In this document: piece by piece, positions 23,257 through 26,608 of the stretch | Layout: every line of letters begins with the position of its first letter | How positions within the stretch are numbered: position 1 is the stretch's first letter | NCBI GenBank assembly: GCA_026986655.1 | Contig: JALSOD010000271.1 | Span: 1-26,608, forward strand | Reading direction: 5' to 3' | Length of the DNA stretch: 26,608 nucleotides | Origin: Caldifarciminota bacterium | GTDB lineage: Bacteria > Hydrothermota > Hydrothermia > B15-G9 > WFZT01 | The notes under the pieces: generated by a model | What the model was told of the DNA's origin: nothing | The model's input: the letters and a program-made list of their open reading frames with translations, nothing else | Database searches by the model: none | Position numbers and translations under genes: made by a program

Positions 23257-24473
23257 ATGAGGTTATCAAAGGGATCGGAATTAGATGAAGTCAAAGAAAT
23301 TTCCACTCTCAGCTTCGGTCTTGCCTTCTTTAAGATTGGGTTAACCGCTTATGGAATGGCGATATTACAGCAGATAAAAGCTTTAATAATAGGAAACAAA
23401 TGGTTGACACGAGAACAGGTGGATGAGGGTATTGCTATGGTTCAATTTATCCCGGACCCATCATGTATAATCTTGTTACATATTGTTCATACCGTCTCAA
23501 AGGTTTTGCCGGTGCTGTGTTAGCAACTTTCCTCTTTATTTTGCCATCGTATCTTCTAATCCTCTCTCTTTCATGGATTTACTTCAAGTATGGTAGTGTT
23601 TCGTGGGTTCATCCGCTATTTATAGCACTTGAGGCTATGGTTGTAGGAGTGATAAGTCATGTATTTCTGGATTTTGCCAACAGATATGCTTCAGATAGGA
23701 GAGGAGCCCTACTGGCAAGTACAGCTTTCATACTCCTTGTTTTCAAAATTCACGCTTTATACGTGATTTTGATTGCATCAATACTCAGCATTATTCTCTT
23801 TCACGATCAGAAAGATGTGAAAAGGCAGGTGGCGAAAGAGAAAGGTTTTGTTCCAGGAAAGTTTTCTCAGCGTGTTGCTTCGGAAGTAGTTGTTAGTCTG
23901 GGATTCGTGGTCATACTTCTTTTTGGACTTCTAAATAATAGTCTTTACAGTAAGTTAATGTTTTCCATGTTTAAGGTTGGAGCGGTTGCATTTGGAAATG
24001 CTTTCACCATTATGCCTCTACTTCAACAGGAAGTTGTTTTCACTCATCACTGGTTAACTATGAAAGAGTTTGCTGATGGAATTGCATTCGGCCAGATTAC
24101 ACCTGGTCCTTTTTTAATCACAGCGACATTTATTGGCTATAAGGTGGCCGGTATTTGGGGCAGCATCCTTGCAACACTTGGGATGTTCTACCCATCGTTC
24201 TTCTACACAATTGTTTTTACAGAAATTTACGGTCGAATCAAAGATAATCAATGGATACAAATAGCGATAAAGGGTATCATGGGAGCATTTACAGGAATGA
24301 TATTCTTTGTAACTCTAAGCCTGGCAAAAACAAGCCTGGTATCATCGGCCACATATATATGGGCTGTTGCACCTTTTTTGCTGGTTCGTTATTACAAAAT
24401 CAGCCTTCTAAAAATTTTTATCATCGGCATTACCTTCGCGTGGATTGCTTATCTCGCTGGAAACCTTATATAG
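23257..24473 (+). pseudogene. chrA: two-domain chromate transporter (CHR family), frameshifted
   Basis: Two overlapping frames together make a full-length CHR-family membrane protein. The first (from ATG 23257, with AAAGGA before it) reads FFKIGLTAYG, WLTREQVDEGIAMVQFIPDP and then loses homology. The second resumes at about 23463 with MYNLVTYCSYRLKGFAGAVLATF and runs to 24473, including a complete second CHR half with QITPGPFLITATFIGYKVAG. One extra G in the GG at 23454-23455 would give IPGPIMYNLVTY, restoring the diagnostic PGP motif and a single frame of about 405 codons. The family exports chromate, or may move other anions. It is either a recent pseudogene or an assembly error in a short G run. 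Confidence 0.88.
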
Positions 24474-24787
24474 ACCCATTTTTAGAAGACGCTTGTTACC
24501 GGAATATTTTTCATCCTATGATGTATAACGGGAAAAAATTGAAACTCTAACAGTGAGCATCTATCGTGCTCGGGGATAGTCTCTCTGTGATTCCTTGGCG
24601 GAAATTTTAATCCTCCAATTATTTGTAACGAAGCGAATATGAGCTTCCTCAAGTAAAGCGTCTGTTGAAGGAGGATTGAGGGAATTGTATCCAACTATTA
24701 ATCATCCCCCTTTACTTCTCTTTTCTAAAAAAAAGAGGATTTTTATTTTTTTGCCTACCTTTTCCCCTGTGTCAAAACATCATCGTT
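24474..24787. other. intergenic stretch with possible RNA structure
   Basis: No convincing gene is found on either strand. On the plus strand AATCCTCC (24609-24616) can pair with GGAGGATT (24670-24677), enclosing a small GAAGC/GCTTC hairpin, and a terminator follows at 24718. This could be the chrA 3' untranslated region or a small RNA; neither is established. Confidence 0.35.
24718..24752 (+). terminator. intrinsic terminator after chrA
   Basis: CTCTTTT (24718-24724) and AAAAGAG (24731-24737) form a 7-bp stem with a 6-base loop, followed by GATTTTTATTTTTTT. The stem is AT-rich but the T run is strong. It works only on the plus strand. Confidence 0.6.
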
Positions 24788-26143
24788 TCACATTCGCATC
24801 TGCAAGTGAGCATTCTGCAGAATTCTTTTTATCTCTGCAAGAAGGCCCTCTGCCGTTTGCCTATCCCCGGCTTCAACATAAATCCTCATTATGGGCTCGG
24901 TATTTGAAGGACGGACATGAATCCAGAAATCTTCTTTTCGCAGATAAAGACCATCAGATTTATCAACGGTGTCAGGCTTGATTTTCTCCATCAACTCATT
25001 CTCAGGAATCTTTATTCTGAAATTAACCTTATCTTTGAGAAGGACAAATTCAGGTGGCAACGTATCGAGTACCTCTTCAATCCCCTCCTCTGCAACTCTT
25101 GAAAGTATTAAAGCTGCGCCCACAAGAGAATCCCTTGTGGCATTTATTTCCGGTACTATCACCCCTCCATTCCCCTCACCCCCAAATACACTCCCCACGG
25201 TTTGCATTTTCTGAACAACATTAGCCTCACCCACTTTGCTTCTCAATACTTCAACACCAAACCTCTTAGCTACAGCCTCAATCATCATGGACGTTGAAAG
25301 GTTAACTACAATATCGGTTTTTCTATGTTTTAAAACCTGTGGGGCAGCAAGTGCTATTGTATGCTCTTCTGTCAATAATCCTGATCCTCTGAATCCAACG
25401 AGAAGTCGGTCTCCGTCAGGATCAGTGGCAAAACCTATATCTGCATCACCTTTTAAAAGGACATCGTTCAACTCCTTGAGATTTTCTTTTCTGGGTTCTG
25501 GAGGATGGGGGAAAATCCCTGTGGGTTCACAATTAAGACAGTTAATTTCTCTTATTCCCAATCTCTCAAGCAAATGTGGTAGGGCATAATAATTGGCACC
25601 GTTTACTGCATCAACAGCCACCCTGAGGTTAGCCTTTATAATTTTATCGGAGTTTACAAATTCCGATTGAAGAATTTTATCGATGTGTTCATCAATTGCG
25701 TCTGGATAATTTCTCAGTTTCCCAACCTTATCCCACCTGCTCCACTTATAGTTGATCGATAAGAATTCCTTAATTTTCTTTACATCAGAATCAAAGGTAA
25801 AAACCCCACCCTCTTTTACAAACTTCAGTGCGTTCCACTCCATCGGATTGTGGCTTGCAGTTACGACAATTCCACCTTTCGCATTTTTTTCTCTCACAAC
25901 AAAGAGAAGAGTTGGGGTCGGTACAATTCCTGTATCCACTGCCTCACATCCAGATGCAAGTAAGGTTGAAATTACAGCTGCTCTAACCATATCTCCATGT
26001 GGCCTTGTATCTCTGCCAAGATAGTAACTACCTCTTCCATTTACTCTGACGAAGGCATGTGTATAGTGTATTATCACATCGGGTGTCAGGGTTTCGCCAA
26101 CAATCCCCCTAAGGCCTGAAACTGTAAAAAGCAAGTTTTTCAT
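24788..26143 (-). CDS. phosphohexomutase (phosphoglucosamine/phosphomannomutase family)
   Basis: A 451-residue alpha-D-phosphohexomutase that moves phosphate between C6 and C1 of a hexose. The phosphoserine loop is TASHNP (Ser97), the metal loop DPDGDR (241-246), the sugar loop GGEGNGG (321-327) and the phosphate loop RPSNTEP (411-417). The sugar loop resembles archaeal-type phosphoglucosamine mutases (GEENGG) more than bacterial GlmM (GEQSGH) or PMM/PGM (GEMSGH), so substrate is uncertain. A mannose-phosphate role would feed GDP-mannose to mannosylglycerate synthesis. The ATG follows GGGAGGTTTTTA; it lies 32 bases after yjbQ and is probably cotranscribed. Confidence 0.88.
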   Translation of the reverse strand: MKNLLFTVSGLRGIVGETLTPDVIIHYTHAFVRVNGRGSYYLGRDTRPHGDMVRAAVISTLLASGCEAVDTGIVPTPTLLFVVREKNAKGGIVVTASHNPMEWNALKFVKEGGVFTFDSDVKKIKEFLSINYKWSRWDKVGKLRNYPDAIDEHIDKILQSEFVNSDKIIKANLRVAVDAVNGANYYALPHLLERLGIREINCLNCEPTGIFPHPPEPRKENLKELNDVLLKGDADIGFATDPDGDRLLVGFRGSGLLTEEHTIALAAPQVLKHRKTDIVVNLSTSMMIEAVAKRFGVEVLRSKVGEANVVQKMQTVGSVFGGEGNGGVIVPEINATRDSLVGAALILSRVAEEGIEEVLDTLPPEFVLLKDKVNFRIKIPENELMEKIKPDTVDKSDGLYLRKEDFWIHVRPSNTEPIMRIYVEAGDRQTAEGLLAEIKRILQNAHLQMRM

Positions 26144-26175
26144 TAAAAACCTCCCTGCAGGAAATTTGTCCCCGT

Positions 26176-26589
26176 TTATTCACCAATAATTTTGATCAAA
26201 ACCCGCTTGGGCCTTTGACCGTCAAATTCTGCATAAAACACCTGTTGCCATGGTCCAAAATCCAATCTTCCATTGGTAACTGGGATAACTACTTGATGAT
26301 GGATCAAAAGGCTCTTCAAGTGCGCATCTGCGTTTGTCTCACCAGTTAGATGGTGCCTGTAATCTTTCCGGGTAGGGGCAAGCTTTTCAACCCATTCCAG
26401 AATATCTTGAATAATTCCAGGTTCATCGTCGTTTACATACACTCCTGCCGTCACATGCATCGCAGATACAAGGATAAGCCCCTCTTTTATTCCACTCTCT
26501 TTGAGTGCCTTTTCAACCTCGGGTGTGATGTTAATAATCTCTCTTAAGTTCTTGGTGTTAAAAGTCAAATACCTTGTGAACGATTTCAT
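26176..26589 (-). CDS. YjbQ/UPF0047 family protein
   Basis: A 137-residue protein of the YjbQ/UPF0047 family. Characteristic are VSAMHVTAGVYVNDDEP, the histidine-rich DYRHHLTGETNADAHLKSLLIHH, and GRLDFGPWQQVFYAEFDGQRPKRVLIKI. E. coli YjbQ shows weak thiamine-phosphate synthase activity, but the true role of the family is not clear. The ATG follows GGAGGTAAGAG close to the right edge. It precedes the phosphohexomutase gene. Confidence 0.9.
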   Translation of the reverse strand: MKSFTRYLTFNTKNLREIINITPEVEKALKESGIKEGLILVSAMHVTAGVYVNDDEPGIIQDILEWVEKLAPTRKDYRHHLTGETNADAHLKSLLIHHQVVIPVTNGRLDFGPWQQVFYAEFDGQRPKRVLIKIIGE

Positions 26590-26608
26590 CTCTTACCTCC
26601 AATCCAGA

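Noticed and set aside
23463..24473. An independent 336-residue transporter starting at ATG 23463
   Set aside because: The preceding frame encodes the matching N-terminal part of the same CHR domain, and one added G joins them with a canonical PGP motif. There is no ribosome binding site at 23463.
24482..24694. A 70-codon open frame on the minus strand
   Set aside because: No ribosome binding site, no recognisable protein and unusual composition; it overlaps the possible RNA structures instead.

Overview
The window is a gene-dense, moderately AT-rich stretch of a bacterial chromosome. Every protein I recognise is bacterial, most starts have a GGAGG-type ribosome binding site, and several intergenic regions hold near-consensus sigma-70 promoters. 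Three things point to a thermophile: a mannosylglycerate synthase/phosphatase pair (a compatible solute of thermophiles), a TtuA-type tRNA 2-thiolation enzyme with all its metal-binding cysteines, and the ECF/PiT/CstA transporter set often seen in anaerobic thermophiles. The phylum cannot be fixed from this sequence. I see no rRNA, tRNA, CRISPR array, insertion sequence or prophage.

Layout. Positions 1-818 (-): 5' part of clpB, running off the left edge, behind a TTGACA promoter and a CIRCE-like CACTC-N9-GAGTG element. 973-3104 (+): a PhoU-like DUF47 protein and a PiT phosphate permease with an unusual C-terminal tail. 3105-3536 (-): a hotdog thioesterase abutting PiT. 3657-5888 (+): topA, converging on the HU gene (6026-6301, -) with a perfect 16-bp hairpin between them. 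6431-12900 (-): a tight seven-gene translation cluster, thrS-infC-rpmI-lemA-DUF167-hisS-hutH. Its infC starts at ATT, and rplT is absent from its usual place after rpmI. 13090-14100 (-): NAD-type isocitrate dehydrogenase, divergent from mpgS-mpgP (14271-16197, +) across a region with three helically phased CACAAT repeats. 16190-18836 (-): a complete ECF importer, thiW-ecfA(fused)-ecfT. 19008-19433 (+): perR. 19415-20311 (-): ttuA. 20413-22896 (+): two tandem paralogous small proteins of unknown family followed by a CstA-type carrier. 23257-24473 (+): a two-domain chromate transporter gene broken by one missing G. 24788-26589 (-): yjbQ followed by a phosphohexomutase.

How the genes connect. 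The phosphohexomutase could supply the mannose-1-phosphate route to GDP-mannose used by MpgS. ThiW-EcfA-EcfT form a self-contained vitamin-precursor importer. DUF47-PiT is a known phosphate uptake pair. TopA and HU both act on chromosome topology. The thrS cluster links tRNA charging, initiation and ribosome assembly with a histidine ammonia-lyase at its end.

The best candidate for an undescribed system is the pair of about 110-residue paralogues in front of cstA. They align without gaps over 94 residues and stand where a dedicated transporter partner could be expected. Other notable points are two divergent, apparently leaderless genes (ttuA and the first paralogue), perfect hairpins with 3-nt loops both between and inside genes, and the single-base break in chrA that exactly restores its PGP motif when repaired. 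All positions and motifs were read by hand; no database search was possible.
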